Below the pieces are notes generated by a model that saw only the letters and a program-made list of their open reading frames with translations, was not told the origin of the DNA and did no database searches. The position numbers and the translations under genes are program-made. This document shows positions 16,358 to 26,453 of a stretch of DNA of 64,000 nucleotides, one piece after another. Every line of letters begins with the position of its first letter. Position 1 is the stretch's first letter. The DNA is from Cesiribacter sp964504565 (GTDB lineage: Bacteria > Bacteroidota > Bacteroidia > Cytophagales > Cyclobacteriaceae): the NCBI GenBank assembly GCA_964504565.1, contig CAZDEY010000014.1, positions 1-64,000 on the forward strand. The letters are read 5' to 3'.

Positions 16358-18118
16358 ATGGCCGAAGAAGTAAAAAGCGGAAATATTGTTGACTGGAAAG
16401 TGCTGCGCCGCTTGTTCGGCTTTGCCAAGCCCTACATTGGCCGCTTCTGGGTGCTGGTGGTGCTTACCGTGCTGATGGCCGTGCTAGCCCCGCTACGCCC
16501 CTACCTCATTCAGCAAACTATCGATAAGTACATTAGTCTGAACGACCTCAGCGGTCTGCAACTAATGCTCTACATTTTGGTAGGCTTGCTGCTGTTTCAG
16601 GCCGTGGTGCAGTACTTCCATACGTTTATGAGCGACTGGCTGGGGCAGTACATCATTCGCGATTTGCGCACTACCCTCTACCGCCACTTGCTTAAACTTC
16701 GGCTTAAGTTTTACGACCGCACCCCTATTGGCCGCCTGGTTACCCGCAACGTATCGGATATTGAAACTCTGGCTTCAGTGTTTAGCGAGGGGCTGGCCGC
16801 CATTATCGGCGATTTGCTGCAACTGCTGTTCATCGTCGGCTTTATGCTCTATACCGACTGGCGGCTTACCCTGGTGTGCCTCTCTACTCTGCCGCTGCTC
16901 ATCATCAGCACCTACGTTTTCAAGGAAAAAATAAAGGTAGCCTTTAACGATGTGCGCAATGCCGTAAGCAACCTCAACTCCTTTGTGCAGGAGCATATTA
17001 CGGGCATGAGTATTGTGCAGATTTTTAACAGCCAGGAACGTGAGTACCAGAAGTTCAAACAAATAAATAAGGAGCACCGCCGCGCCAATCTTAAATCGGT
17101 GTTGTACTACAGCATCTACTTTCCGGTGGCCGAGGTTATACAGGCGGCCGGTATTGGCTTGCTGGTGTGGTACGGGGCGCGCCAGGTTATTCACGAAGAA
17201 ATTCAACTGGGTGTACTGGTAGCTTTTATTCTGTACATTCAGATGTTCTTCCGGCCCATTCGCCTCATAGCCGACCGCTTTAATACGCTACAAATGGGCG
17301 TAGTAAGCTCCGAGCGTATTATGAACCTGCTGGACAATCAGGAGCATATACCCAACAACGGTACCTACCAGCCCGCCCAGCTAAGCGGCGAGGTGCAGTT
17401 TAAAAACGTATGGTTTGCCTATAACGAGCCCGAGTGGGTAATTAAGGATTTAAGCTTTACCGCCCGCCCCGGCGAAACCGTAGCCCTGGTGGGCGCTACC
17501 GGGGCCGGCAAGAGTTCGGTCATAAACCTGCTAAACCGCTTTTACGAACACCAGAAGGGCGAAATTTGCATTGATGGCCGGGCAATTGAAGAATTTGATT
17601 TGCCCATCCTGCGCCAACAAATTGGGGTGGTGATGCAGGATGTTTTTCTATTCTCCGATACCATTGCAAATAACATAAGCTTAGGCAACCCCGATATTAG
17701 CCTGGAACAAATGCGCCACGCCGCCGATTTGGTAGGGGCGCGCAAGTTTATTGAGCGCTTGCCCGGCGGTTTTGAGTACAACGTAATGGAGCGGGGCGGA
17801 ACACTATCGGTAGGGCAGCGGCAGCTTATTAGCTTTGTACGCGCTTTGGTGTACGATCCTCGCATCATAGTGCTGGATGAGGCCACCAGCAGCGTAGATA
17901 CCGAAACCGAAGAAATGATTCAGCAGGCGGTAGAAAAGCTAATGCGGGGCCGCACCTCCTTAGTAATTGCCCACCGCCTCAGCACCATACAAAAAGCCGA
18001 CCGTATATTGGTAATGGAAAAGGGTAAACTGGTAGAAGCCGGCACCCATACTGAACTGTTGGAACAAAACGGTGCCTACGCCAACCTGTACCGGATGCAG
18101 TATAAGGAGGTGGTTTGA
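16358..18118 (+). CDS. ABC transporter, fused permease and ATPase (MsbA/MdlB type)
   Basis: The 586-residue half-transporter has six membrane helices in residues 20-320 and a nucleotide-binding domain with Walker A GATGAGKSS, Q-loop VMQDVFLFSDT, signature LSVGQRQL, Walker B IIVLDEATSSVD and H-loop IAHRLST. Homologues export lipids or drugs as dimers. The sequence is more GC-rich than the genes that follow. Its last 16 codons are repeated at 19053-19102 as part of a duplication scar. Confidence 0.93.
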   Translation: MAEEVKSGNIVDWKVLRRLFGFAKPYIGRFWVLVVLTVLMAVLAPLRPYLIQQTIDKYISLNDLSGLQLMLYILVGLLLFQAVVQYFHTFMSDWLGQYIIRDLRTTLYRHLLKLRLKFYDRTPIGRLVTRNVSDIETLASVFSEGLAAIIGDLLQLLFIVGFMLYTDWRLTLVCLSTLPLLIISTYVFKEKIKVAFNDVRNAVSNLNSFVQEHITGMSIVQIFNSQEREYQKFKQINKEHRRANLKSVLYYSIYFPVAEVIQAAGIGLLVWYGARQVIHEEIQLGVLVAFILYIQMFFRPIRLIADRFNTLQMGVVSSERIMNLLDNQEHIPNNGTYQPAQLSGEVQFKNVWFAYNEPEWVIKDLSFTARPGETVALVGATGAGKSSVINLLNRFYEHQKGEICIDGRAIEEFDLPILRQQIGVVMQDVFLFSDTIANNISLGNPDISLEQMRHAADLVGARKFIERLPGGFEYNVMERGGTLSVGQRQLISFVRALVYDPRIIVLDEATSSVDTETEEMIQQAVEKLMRGRTSLVIAHRLSTIQKADRILVMEKGKLVEAGTHTELLEQNGAYANLYRMQYKEVV

Positions 18119-18139
18119 TTGAATTTGCGAGTATATTAT

Positions 18140-18769
18140 ATGAAATATTTCTATAAATACATCTTAGTCCTAACCTTTCTGTTAATTTTAAATAAAACCA
18201 TATATGGTCAATCAACCCAGATTAAGTGTTTAATAGAGAATGGTTATATACCTAAGGACATTAAAGGCAAAAAAATTCTTTTTGTATTCACTACATATAA
18301 TGAGCAACTAGATAGCTTGAAATTAAAATACTCTAATGCATTAGCTCAGATTACTGATAGCATATATAAAAGACAAATACTTAAGCTGAAATGGGATGAA
18401 TATCCTATGCACATGCTTTATAATACAAAAAAATTAAGTAAGCATCGTAAAAAGACAGTTAAGTTAGCCCAAAAATATCTTTATGATGATATTGAAATCC
18501 TTAGTTTCGAAGAATTTAAGGAATATGATATAGGCGAATTTGACTATGCTTTTATCCAAGAAGTTTCACAAAACGGAATGGAAGATGAAAAGCCGTATTT
18601 ATTTTCAATTATTTTAAGTTGGAAGTTTATAGACCTTAGAAACAATTTCAACTATTTTTCATTTCCTCCTTGGGAGGAAACTTCAATAAAGGTATTAAAC
18701 AATTGTTCTAGCCATTTTAATGGTAATTTAGATAAAGAGCTATTTAAGTATATGGGTAGCATTAAATGA
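18140..18769 (+). CDS. AT-rich secreted protein of unknown function
   Basis: The product is about 209 residues with a signal peptide (FYKYILVLTFLLILNKTIYG) and a Lys/Tyr-rich mature part. I recognise no family. The frame begins at 18119 directly after the ABC transporter stop, but the ATG at 18140 starts the signal peptide. Base use is strikingly AT-rich against the GC-rich transporter 20 bp upstream. It lies between the transporter and a decayed copy of A2M 5' sequence plus transporter 3' end, so it sits inside a rearranged segment. Confidence 0.6.
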   Translation: MKYFYKYILVLTFLLILNKTIYGQSTQIKCLIENGYIPKDIKGKKILFVFTTYNEQLDSLKLKYSNALAQITDSIYKRQILKLKWDEYPMHMLYNTKKLSKHRKKTVKLAQKYLYDDIEILSFEEFKEYDIGEFDYAFIQEVSQNGMEDEKPYLFSIILSWKFIDLRNNFNYFSFPPWEETSIKVLNNCSSHFNGNLDKELFKYMGSIK

Positions 18770-18784
18770 TAATATTTAATAATA

Positions 18785-19102
18785 CAAAAATCAAAACCTA
18801 ATAATTTCCACCAAATTAATATTATCGCCTTTATCTATATCAGGTTTACGGCTTATATGCAATTTTTAAGAGTTAAATCACTAACTACCCATAAGTCTGC
18901 TTTTTAATCTTACTCCTCCACTTAAAAACACTTAAAATGTGCCTTATCCTTTTGCTGAGTGCAGTAGCTTCAATGCTGAACTATGTCCTTTAGATGTATA
19001 ACCCTAGCTTCGGTATTAAAGGCTAGCATTCAGCAGGAATTGTAAGTTAAATACGGCGCCTACGCCAACTTGTACCGGATGCAGTATAAGGAGGTGGTGT
19101 AA
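18785..19102 (+). pseudogene. Duplication scar: decayed A2M 5' region fused to ABC transporter 3' end
   Basis: 18785-19063 aligns through its whole length with 20741-21016, that is the upstream region and first ~58 codons of the A2M gene. The A2M ATG is ATA here and the frame has stops. By eye identity is about two thirds overall and higher at the end. At ACGGCGCCTAC (19053-19063) the homology switches to the last 16 codons of the ABC transporter (18069-18118), matching at all but about three positions, with its own TAA. Switching partners at a shared 11-mer is what a microhomology tandem-duplication junction would look like. Confidence 0.8.
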
Positions 19103-19239
19103 CACCGCGTTTATCTGTAAATTCTTTTGCCGTGTTCCAACCCTTATAAGGTATTAATTATCTGTTCTATAAATACCGTTGTAAAGTACATGCGGTAAAC
19201 CTACTATTTTCTTCAAAAAAATAAACATCCTTAAACCGT

Positions 19240-20703
19240 ATGAAAAAATTTGTAATTACCACGCTAATGCTAGGTTCATTAGCTAGCTGTTCCGAGTACG
19301 ATGATGCTGGAATGTTAGGATACTCAGATAACTTTGACTACGAATATTCTAGTACTGAAAAATACAATGACTTTCAAGAAAATCCATTTGTTAGTGTTTC
19401 TGAAGTGCCAATTTCTACCTTCAGTATTGATGCTGACGGAGGCTCCTATAGCAATGTTAGAAGGTTTTTAAGCTACGGCCAACTCCCCCCCAAGGGTGCA
19501 ATTCGTACGGAAGAGCTCATTAACTATTTTGCTTTGGATTACGATGAGCCTACAGATAACCAAGCGATTGCTATTAACGGTGAAGTAAGTAGTTGCCCCT
19601 GGCAAGAAGGTAATAAACTAATCAGGATTGGCATAAAAGGAAAAAAACTAAATCAATATCCTGCATCAAATTTGGTATTTCTTATTGATGTTTCCGGCTC
19701 AATGGGGTCAACGGATAAACTACCCTTACTTAAACAAGGATTTTTAGCTTTAACCGAAAACCTGAAAGCAGAAGACAAAATCTCAATAGTAACTTACGCC
19801 GGATCAGCCGGTATTGTGTTGCAACCTACCGCAGGCAGCAACAAAGACAAAATACGAGCGGCCATTAATTCGTTAGGCAGTGGTGGCAGCACGGCCGGGG
19901 CAGCCGGTATTAAAACCGCTTATGAGTTGGCTGAAAAAGCTTTTATAGAAGGAGGCAACAACCGGGTAATTTTAGGTAGTGATGGCGATTTTAACGTTGG
20001 TATTTCCAGCCAAGAAGAATTAGTTTCGTTAATTGAAGAAAAACGCGACTCAGGCGTATTTTTGACCGTTTTGGGCGTAGGACAAGGCAATTATAATGAG
20101 GCCATGATGGAGCAAGTAGCCAACCATGGCAACGGAACTTACGAGTATATTGACAGCTACGAGCAGGCAAAAAAGGTTTTTGTGTACGAGTATGCTAAGT
20201 TTTATACCGTAGCGAAAGATGTTAAAGTTCAAGTTGAGTTTAACCCAAACTTAGTAAACTCGTACCGACTAATAGGCTACGAAAACAGATTACTAGAAAA
20301 TGAGGATTTTGAAGATGATCAGAAAGACGCTGGAGAAATAGGAGCGGAGCAAACTATCACTGCTCTATACGAAATTGTTCCAACCTCAAACCCGGCAACT
20401 CGGCAGGAACCCAGTTTTACTATTGATTTCCGATATAAAGAACCAGATGCTAACGAAAGCCAAGCTTTACAATTAGAGATTTACGATGAAGGAATTCCAT
20501 TTGAAAGCGCTACGGAGAATATGCGCTTTGCAGCATCGGTAGCGGGCTATGGTATGCTATTACGAGAGTCCGCCTTTAAAGGTACATTATCTTACAGCCA
20601 ACTTACAGGTTGGGTAGCTAACGCTCAAACCTATGACCCCCACGGATTCAGGCAGGAATTTGTTAACCTAATTGAAACCTCATCAGCTATAAGTTCAAAA
20701 TAA
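19240..20703 (+). CDS. VWA-domain lipoprotein (YfbK-like)
   Basis: The 487-residue protein has a lipoprotein signal ending in LASC (Cys17). A YfbK-type N-terminal segment (STFSIDADGGSYSNVRRFL) follows, then a von Willebrand A domain with a complete metal-ion site: DVSGSMGS at residue 150, GGSTAGAAG, and SDGDFNVG. These domains bind proteins through a divalent metal. It is followed by a strong terminator, then by the A2M gene. Linkage to A2M and PBP1C suggests an envelope role, but this is inferred. Confidence 0.88.
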   Translation: MKKFVITTLMLGSLASCSEYDDAGMLGYSDNFDYEYSSTEKYNDFQENPFVSVSEVPISTFSIDADGGSYSNVRRFLSYGQLPPKGAIRTEELINYFALDYDEPTDNQAIAINGEVSSCPWQEGNKLIRIGIKGKKLNQYPASNLVFLIDVSGSMGSTDKLPLLKQGFLALTENLKAEDKISIVTYAGSAGIVLQPTAGSNKDKIRAAINSLGSGGSTAGAAGIKTAYELAEKAFIEGGNNRVILGSDGDFNVGISSQEELVSLIEEKRDSGVFLTVLGVGQGNYNEAMMEQVANHGNGTYEYIDSYEQAKKVFVYEYAKFYTVAKDVKVQVEFNPNLVNSYRLIGYENRLLENEDFEDDQKDAGEIGAEQTITALYEIVPTSNPATRQEPSFTIDFRYKEPDANESQALQLEIYDEGIPFESATENMRFAASVAGYGMLLRESAFKGTLSYSQLTGWVANAQTYDPHGFRQEFVNLIETSSAISSK

Positions 20704-20707
20704 GAGC

Positions 20708-20738
20708 AATAAATCCCTCGTTTGAGGGATTTATTATT
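20708..20738 (+). terminator. Terminator hairpin after the VWA gene
   Basis: A perfect 12-bp stem AATAAATCCCTC / GAGGGATTTATT has a GTTT loop. It is followed by a weak AT-rich tail rather than a pure T tract. Confidence 0.7.
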
Positions 20739-20839
20739 TAAACCCGAACAATCTTCTCCAATTTCATACATTACCTTCCTTAGCTATACCAGGTTTGCGG
20801 CCTATGCATTAATTTTAGGGGTTAAACCCTTAATTACCA

Positions 20840-23800
20840 ATGAAGTTCCGCCTTCCTGATCTGCGCTCCTTCACTAAAAAAGGACCTAAACTATACCTTA
20901 CCCTTTCGCTGGCTGCGGTCGCGCTGGTGCTATTCTTTGTTCCCTGGAAATCTCCCCAAGCCCCGGTTTTTGAGGCCAGTGTTCAGCAAGAGTTAGAAGA
21001 TAAATACGGCGCCTACATTGCGGCCTATACCTCCGGGGTAATTTCCGCTGCCGATAATATCACCGTTCGCTTTGCGGCCGATGTAATTAGCGAGGAACAG
21101 ATTGGCACCGAAGCCCGCACCGATATATTTGACTTTGAACCCGCAATTTCGGGCAAAGCCAGTTGGCAAGATTTGCGAACCCTAAGTTTTAAGCCCGACA
21201 CCCGCCTGCGATCCGGCCAGGCATACCAAGTTGAAGTAGCCTTTCAGGAACTAATGGAAACCGAGCCGGATATTGAGGATTTTGCTTTTCAGGTGCAGGT
21301 TATGGCCCAAAACTACGATTTCAGCTTTGAGGGCATGGAACCTTACGAGCCTAAAGAGCTAAAGAAGCAAAAATTTGCCGGCTCGCTAGTAACCGCCGAT
21401 GTAGCGGATGCCGCCGAGGTGGAGAAGATTGTTCAGGCTAAACAAAAAGGAAACACCCTAAAAGTAAGTTGGCAACACCTGAGCGACGGCCGTCAGCATA
21501 GCTTTATTATTGAAAACGTTGCTCGCCTGGAGCAGGAAACCGAGGTGGTAGCCGAGTTCAGCGGAGAAAGTATTGGGGTTAAAAAGTCGGTCAAAGAAAA
21601 CCTGAGGGTGCCCGCCCTGGGCGATTTCAGCCTGATGGAAGCTAAAGTAGCCCAAAGCGAACAGCAGTACGTATCGCTGCGCTTCTCCGATCCGCTTCAG
21701 GAAAACCAGAATCTGGAGGGCCTGATTACCATTGAGGGTAACGCTAACCTGCGCTACATAATTGCCGGCAATGAGATAAAGGTGTACGCTTCCAGCCGCC
21801 TGAACGGGGATTTGCTTCTGGAAGTAAACTCCGGTATTAAGAATATTCTGGGCTACAGCATGAAGAACGGCCACAGCCAGAGCCTGCGCTTTGAGCAGAG
21901 CAAACCGGCCGTCCGTTTAGTGAAATCCGGTACCATTTTACCTTCTACCGATGGCCTGGTACTGCCATTTGAAGCAATTAGCTTGAAGGCCGTAGATGTT
22001 CAGATTGTAGAAATTTTTGAAGAAAACGTAAGCCAGTTCCTCCAGGTAAACGAGCTTTCCGGCACCCGCGAGCTTACCCGCGTAGGCCGACCGGTAGTCC
22101 GCAAAACCGTTCCGCTTAATGCCTCGGGAGTTACCGACTTTGGCAAATGGACCCGCTTTACCCTGGATCTGGAAAAGTACTTGAAAGCCAAGCCGGGCGC
22201 AATTTACCAGCTTAGTATTAGCTTTAGAAAAGAACACGCCGCCTACGCTTGTGCCGATTCCGAGGAAAGTGCTTTAACCTCCACCAGTACTAGTGACTAT
22301 GAAAACTGGGATGACAACGGCAACAATAATGAGTACTACTACAGCTACTACGATTACGAAGACTATGAGTATTCCGACCGCGACGACCCTTGTACCAGCT
22401 CCTACTACTACAGCACCCGCCATACGGTAAAAACCAACATTTTGGCTTCGGATATTGGCCTTATTGCTAAGCGAGCGGCCGACGACCGTTTGCTGGTGGT
22501 AGCTACCGATATTAAAACTGCCCAGCCAATTTCCGGGCTCACCTTAAAAGTACAGAACTACCAGCAGCGGGTTATTGCTTCCGGCACTACCGATGCCGAG
22601 GGACTGGCTACTATTGAACTGCCCGGCAAAGCCTTCTTACTGGTTGCCGAACGCGGAGCCGAAAAAGGCTATCTGAAACTGGACGACGGCAATGCTCTTT
22701 CCCTAAGCAATTTTGATGTTTCCGGCGAAAAAATTACTAAAGGCCTAAAAGGCTTTATTTACGCTGAACGCGATGTATGGCGGCCGGGCGATGCCATTTA
22801 CCTGAACTTTATGCTGCAGGATGCGGAGAAAACCCTGCCGGAAAATTACCCGGTTGCTATGGAACTGTACAATCCGCAGGGGCAGCTTATAAAGAAGCAG
22901 GTGAATGCCAATCCGGTAAGTGGCTTATACGCTTTTCATACCAGCACCAGCCCCGATGCCCCAACCGGCAACTGGCAGGCGCGCGTACACGTGGGCGGTA
23001 CTACCTTTACCAAGTCGGTTAAAATTGAAACCGTAAAGCCTAACCGCCTAAAAATTAGGTTAGGTGCTACCAACGGTAGTTTACAGGCAGGCCAGAAAAA
23101 CGTCATGGAACTTAACGCCCGTTGGCTTCATGGCGCTACGGCCAAAAACCTGGATGCCGATGTAGAAATGGTACTGGTAGCCGACAAAACCAGTTTCCCT
23201 AAGTTCACCGGCTATAACTTTGATGACCCCGGCAAGAAGTTCAGTTCCTCCAACTCTATGGTGTTTGATGATGCCGTTAACGAGCAGGGCACAGCCAATT
23301 TTAGTGTAGAACTGCCAAAGCAAGAAAACGCCCCCGGCCGCCTGAAGGCAGTTTTTAAAACCAAAGTTTTTGAAGAAGGTGGCGAATTCAGTATTGACCG
23401 CATAGTAGTGCCGGTACATCCGTACGTTAGCTACGTAGGCGTTAAGGTAGATCAGCCCCGCACCAGTAACTGGCTGGAAACCAATACCCAGCAAACCGCC
23501 AATATTGTTACGGTAGATTCGGCCGGAAAGCCCGTGGCGCGCAGTAAAGTAAACCTGGAGCTGATTAAGCTTAATTGGAGTTGGTGGTGGGATCAGGACG
23601 ATTCCGGAACGGCCAGCTATATGGCGCGCAGCCACCAAAATGTGGTAGCTAAAGGCCAGATTTCTACCGGCCCGAACGGACAGGGCAACTGGAATTTTCA
23701 ACTGGATTACCCCGATTGGGGCCGCTTCTTGCTCCGCGCTACCGACCCAATTTCCGGCCACAGCACCGGCCAGATTATATACATTGACTGGCCCAATACC

Positions 23801-26437
23801 TACGACCGCTCCTCGCGCAGCAACCCGGATGGCGCCAGTATGCTTTCGCTTTCTACCAATAAAGATAAGTACCAAGTAGGCGAAGAGGCCGTCGTAAGCT
23901 TTCCTTCACCGGCCGAAGGTCGCGCCTTGGTAAGTATTGAAAACGGTAGTCAGATACTTTCTACCCGCTGGGTTGAGGTGAAGATGGGCCAGACGGAGCT
24001 AAGAATTTCGGTGAGCGAAAAGATGGCTCCGAATGCCTACGCCCACATTAGCCTGTTGCAACCGCACCGCCAAACTACCAACGACTTGCCCGTGCGCCTG
24101 TACGGCGTAGTTCCGCTACTAGTAGAAGACCCGGCCACCCATCTTCAACCCCAAATTAAAATGGCCGAGAAACTACGACCGGAAACCCCGTTTGAAGTGC
24201 AAGTTAGCGAGGCCGGCGGCCACGGTATGGCCTATACCTTAGCCATTGTAGACGAAGGCTTGCTGGATTTAACCCGCTTCCGCACGCCGGAACCCTGGAA
24301 GGCTTTCTACAAGCGCGAAGCCTTGGGCGTAAAAACCTGGGATATGTACCAGCACGTAATTGGCGCCTACGGTGGCCGTATGGAAAGGCTTTTGGCTATT
24401 GGCGGCGACGAGGCCGGCCGCAAGGTAGAGAACAACAATGTAAACCGCTTTAAACCGGTAGTAAAATTTGTTGGTCCGTACTATCTTGAGGAAGGCGAAA
24501 CCGCCCGCCACGAACTTACGCTTGACCCCTACGTGGGTTCGGTGCGGGTGATGGTAGTGGCCGGCGAACACGGGGCATATGGCCAGGCCGAGAAAACCGT
24601 ACCGGTTACCCAGCCGCTGATGCTGTTGGGCACGCTGCCCCGCGTATTAGGCCCGGGCGAGGAAGTAATGCTTCCGGCTACGGTGTTTGCTATGGAAAAA
24701 GAGGTAAAAAATGTAAGCGTAAAAGCGAAAACTAACAATCTGTTTAACCTGCAGGGCAACCGCAGCCAGCAGTTACAATTCACTGAACCCGATGATAAGC
24801 TGGCCTACTTTAGCCTGAATGTTCAGGAGAAAACCGGCGCCGGCCGGGTGGAACTAGAAGCCCAATCGGGCAGCAATACGGCTACCTACGCTATTGATAT
24901 TCCAGTACGCAACCCTAACCCTCCTATTACCCAAATGTACCAAGCAGTGGTAAAACCGGGGGCCAACTGGCAAAGTCCGGTAGAGGTGGTAGGGATGCCG
25001 GGCACCAATTTTGCCCAAGCCGAGGTGTCTACCCTTCCCTCCCTAAACCTGGGCAAGCGCCTTCAGTACCTGATGCAGTATCCCTACGGTTGCGTGGAGC
25101 AAACTACGTCCTCGGCTTTTCCTCAGTTATACCTAAGCCAAATTATGGAGCTTTCGGCTAAGGAGAAAGCCCAAACGGAGCGTAACATAAAGGCCGCTAT
25201 TGAGCGCTTGAAGTTATTCCAGTTAAGTAGCGGGGCTTTTGCCTATTGGCCGGGTAATACCGAGGAGAACGAATGGGGAACCAATTACGCCGGGCACTTC
25301 TTGACGGAAGCCGGCAAAATAGGCTACCAGGTACCGGACGATATGCTGCGCCGCTGGAAAAACTACCAACGAAAAACTGCCTCGGAATGGCGTTACAAAT
25401 CGCAGGATGATTATACGCAAGCCTACCGCCTTTATACCCTTGCCCTGGCCGGAGCCCCGGAAATGGGGGCTATGAACCGCTTCCGCGAGAATTATAAAAC
25501 CTCCGGAATAAGCCAGTGGAGGTTGGCCGCGGCCTACGCACTGGCGGGTCAGGAAGATGTGGCCCAGACCCTAACCGCCGGCCTACAGAAAAAACCGGAA
25601 ACCTATACCCGCCCGGGCAGCACCTTCGGTTCCAGCCTGCGCGACGAGGCCATGATACTGGAAACCCTGAGCCTACTAAATCGCGATGAGGAGGCGGCCC
25701 AGATGCTTCTTACTATTTCGGAGCAAATGAGCAGCGAAAAATGGCTAAGTACCCAAACCACTGCGTACTGCCTGATTGCCGGTGGCAAACTGTACGGAAA
25801 ATACAAAAAAGATGCGCCGCTGGTGTACAGCAGTACGTTTAACGGCAAAAGCTCCGACGCCAAAACCGGCCAGCGTCTGGTACAACAGGAACTGGTTCTG
25901 AACGAAGCCGGTAGCAATTCTTACCAAATTAAAAATACCGGCGAGAGCCCAATTTTTGTGCGGGTATTTAGCACCGGAACGCCCCTACACGGCCAGGAAG
26001 TCAATACCGAAAATAACCTGAATATTAAGGTAGCGTACCGCAACATGGCCGGCGATATTGTTGACCCTTCCGCCTTAGAGCAGGGTACGGACTTTAAAGC
26101 CGAAGTTACAGTTAGCAACCCGGGCCTACGGGGCGATTATACCAACCTGGCCTTATCGCAAATATTAGCCAGCGGCTGGGAGATCCACAACAACCGCCTG
26201 AACGAAACCGCTTCTAACAGCAAAAACTTTGACTATCAGGATATTCGCGACGATAGGGTTTACACCTTCTTTGATTTGCGAGCCGGAGAGAAGAAAACCT
26301 TTACCGTACTGCTGAACGCCAGCTACGCCGGCAAATTCTACCTGCCGGCTGTAAGCTGCGAGGCTATGTACGACAACAGCATCAGCGCCAGCCAAGCCGG
26401 CCAGTGGGTGCAGGTGAATAAGGTGGTTAATCCTTAA
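20840..26437 (+). CDS. Alpha-2-macroglobulin family protein with thioester (YfhM-like)
   Basis: The 1865-residue protein is anchored by one N-terminal helix (LYLTLSLAAVALVLFFVPW), so it faces the periplasm. It has MG-type beta-sandwich domains, an MG2 domain around KGFIYAERDVWRPGDAIYLNF, and a helical thioester domain with YGCVEQTTS (Cys1418-Gln1421), the C-x-E-Q thioester that traps attacking proteases. A Tyr/Asp-rich stretch at about residues 485-515 is a low-complexity insertion. Bacterial A2M is usually paired with PBP1C, and pbpC lies downstream here, though an extra AT-rich gene intervenes. A decayed copy of its 5' end lies at 18785. Confidence 0.93.
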   Translation: MKFRLPDLRSFTKKGPKLYLTLSLAAVALVLFFVPWKSPQAPVFEASVQQELEDKYGAYIAAYTSGVISAADNITVRFAADVISEEQIGTEARTDIFDFEPAISGKASWQDLRTLSFKPDTRLRSGQAYQVEVAFQELMETEPDIEDFAFQVQVMAQNYDFSFEGMEPYEPKELKKQKFAGSLVTADVADAAEVEKIVQAKQKGNTLKVSWQHLSDGRQHSFIIENVARLEQETEVVAEFSGESIGVKKSVKENLRVPALGDFSLMEAKVAQSEQQYVSLRFSDPLQENQNLEGLITIEGNANLRYIIAGNEIKVYASSRLNGDLLLEVNSGIKNILGYSMKNGHSQSLRFEQSKPAVRLVKSGTILPSTDGLVLPFEAISLKAVDVQIVEIFEENVSQFLQVNELSGTRELTRVGRPVVRKTVPLNASGVTDFGKWTRFTLDLEKYLKAKPGAIYQLSISFRKEHAAYACADSEESALTSTSTSDYENWDDNGNNNEYYYSYYDYEDYEYSDRDDPCTSSYYYSTRHTVKTNILASDIGLIAKRAADDRLLVVATDIKTAQPISGLTLKVQNYQQRVIASGTTDAEGLATIELPGKAFLLVAERGAEKGYLKLDDGNALSLSNFDVSGEKITKGLKGFIYAERDVWRPGDAIYLNFMLQDAEKTLPENYPVAMELYNPQGQLIKKQVNANPVSGLYAFHTSTSPDAPTGNWQARVHVGGTTFTKSVKIETVKPNRLKIRLGATNGSLQAGQKNVMELNARWLHGATAKNLDADVEMVLVADKTSFPKFTGYNFDDPGKKFSSSNSMVFDDAVNEQGTANFSVELPKQENAPGRLKAVFKTKVFEEGGEFSIDRIVVPVHPYVSYVGVKVDQPRTSNWLETNTQQTANIVTVDSAGKPVARSKVNLELIKLNWSWWWDQDDSGTASYMARSHQNVVAKGQISTGPNGQGNWNFQLDYPDWGRFLLRATDPISGHSTGQIIYIDWPNTYDRSSRSNPDGASMLSLSTNKDKYQVGEEAVVSFPSPAEGRALVSIENGSQILSTRWVEVKMGQTELRISVSEKMAPNAYAHISLLQPHRQTTNDLPVRLYGVVPLLVEDPATHLQPQIKMAEKLRPETPFEVQVSEAGGHGMAYTLAIVDEGLLDLTRFRTPEPWKAFYKREALGVKTWDMYQHVIGAYGGRMERLLAIGGDEAGRKVENNNVNRFKPVVKFVGPYYLEEGETARHELTLDPYVGSVRVMVVAGEHGAYGQAEKTVPVTQPLMLLGTLPRVLGPGEEVMLPATVFAMEKEVKNVSVKAKTNNLFNLQGNRSQQLQFTEPDDKLAYFSLNVQEKTGAGRVELEAQSGSNTATYAIDIPVRNPNPPITQMYQAVVKPGANWQSPVEVVGMPGTNFAQAEVSTLPSLNLGKRLQYLMQYPYGCVEQTTSSAFPQLYLSQIMELSAKEKAQTERNIKAAIERLKLFQLSSGAFAYWPGNTEENEWGTNYAGHFLTEAGKIGYQVPDDMLRRWKNYQRKTASEWRYKSQDDYTQAYRLYTLALAGAPEMGAMNRFRENYKTSGISQWRLAAAYALAGQEDVAQTLTAGLQKKPETYTRPGSTFGSSLRDEAMILETLSLLNRDEEAAQMLLTISEQMSSEKWLSTQTTAYCLIAGGKLYGKYKKDAPLVYSSTFNGKSSDAKTGQRLVQQELVLNEAGSNSYQIKNTGESPIFVRVFSTGTPLHGQEVNTENNLNIKVAYRNMAGDIVDPSALEQGTDFKAEVTVSNPGLRGDYTNLALSQILASGWEIHNNRLNETASNSKNFDYQDIRDDRVYTFFDLRAGEKKTFTVLLNASYAGKFYLPAVSCEAMYDNSISASQAGQWVQVNKVVNP

Positions 26438-26453
26438 TCAATATTAAAGAGCT

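Noticed and set aside
18119..19102. Integrative element using the ABC transporter 3' end as attachment site
   Set aside because: The direct repeat of the transporter end fits at first sight, but no integrase is present and the sequence before the second copy is A2M 5' DNA, which a tandem duplication explains better.
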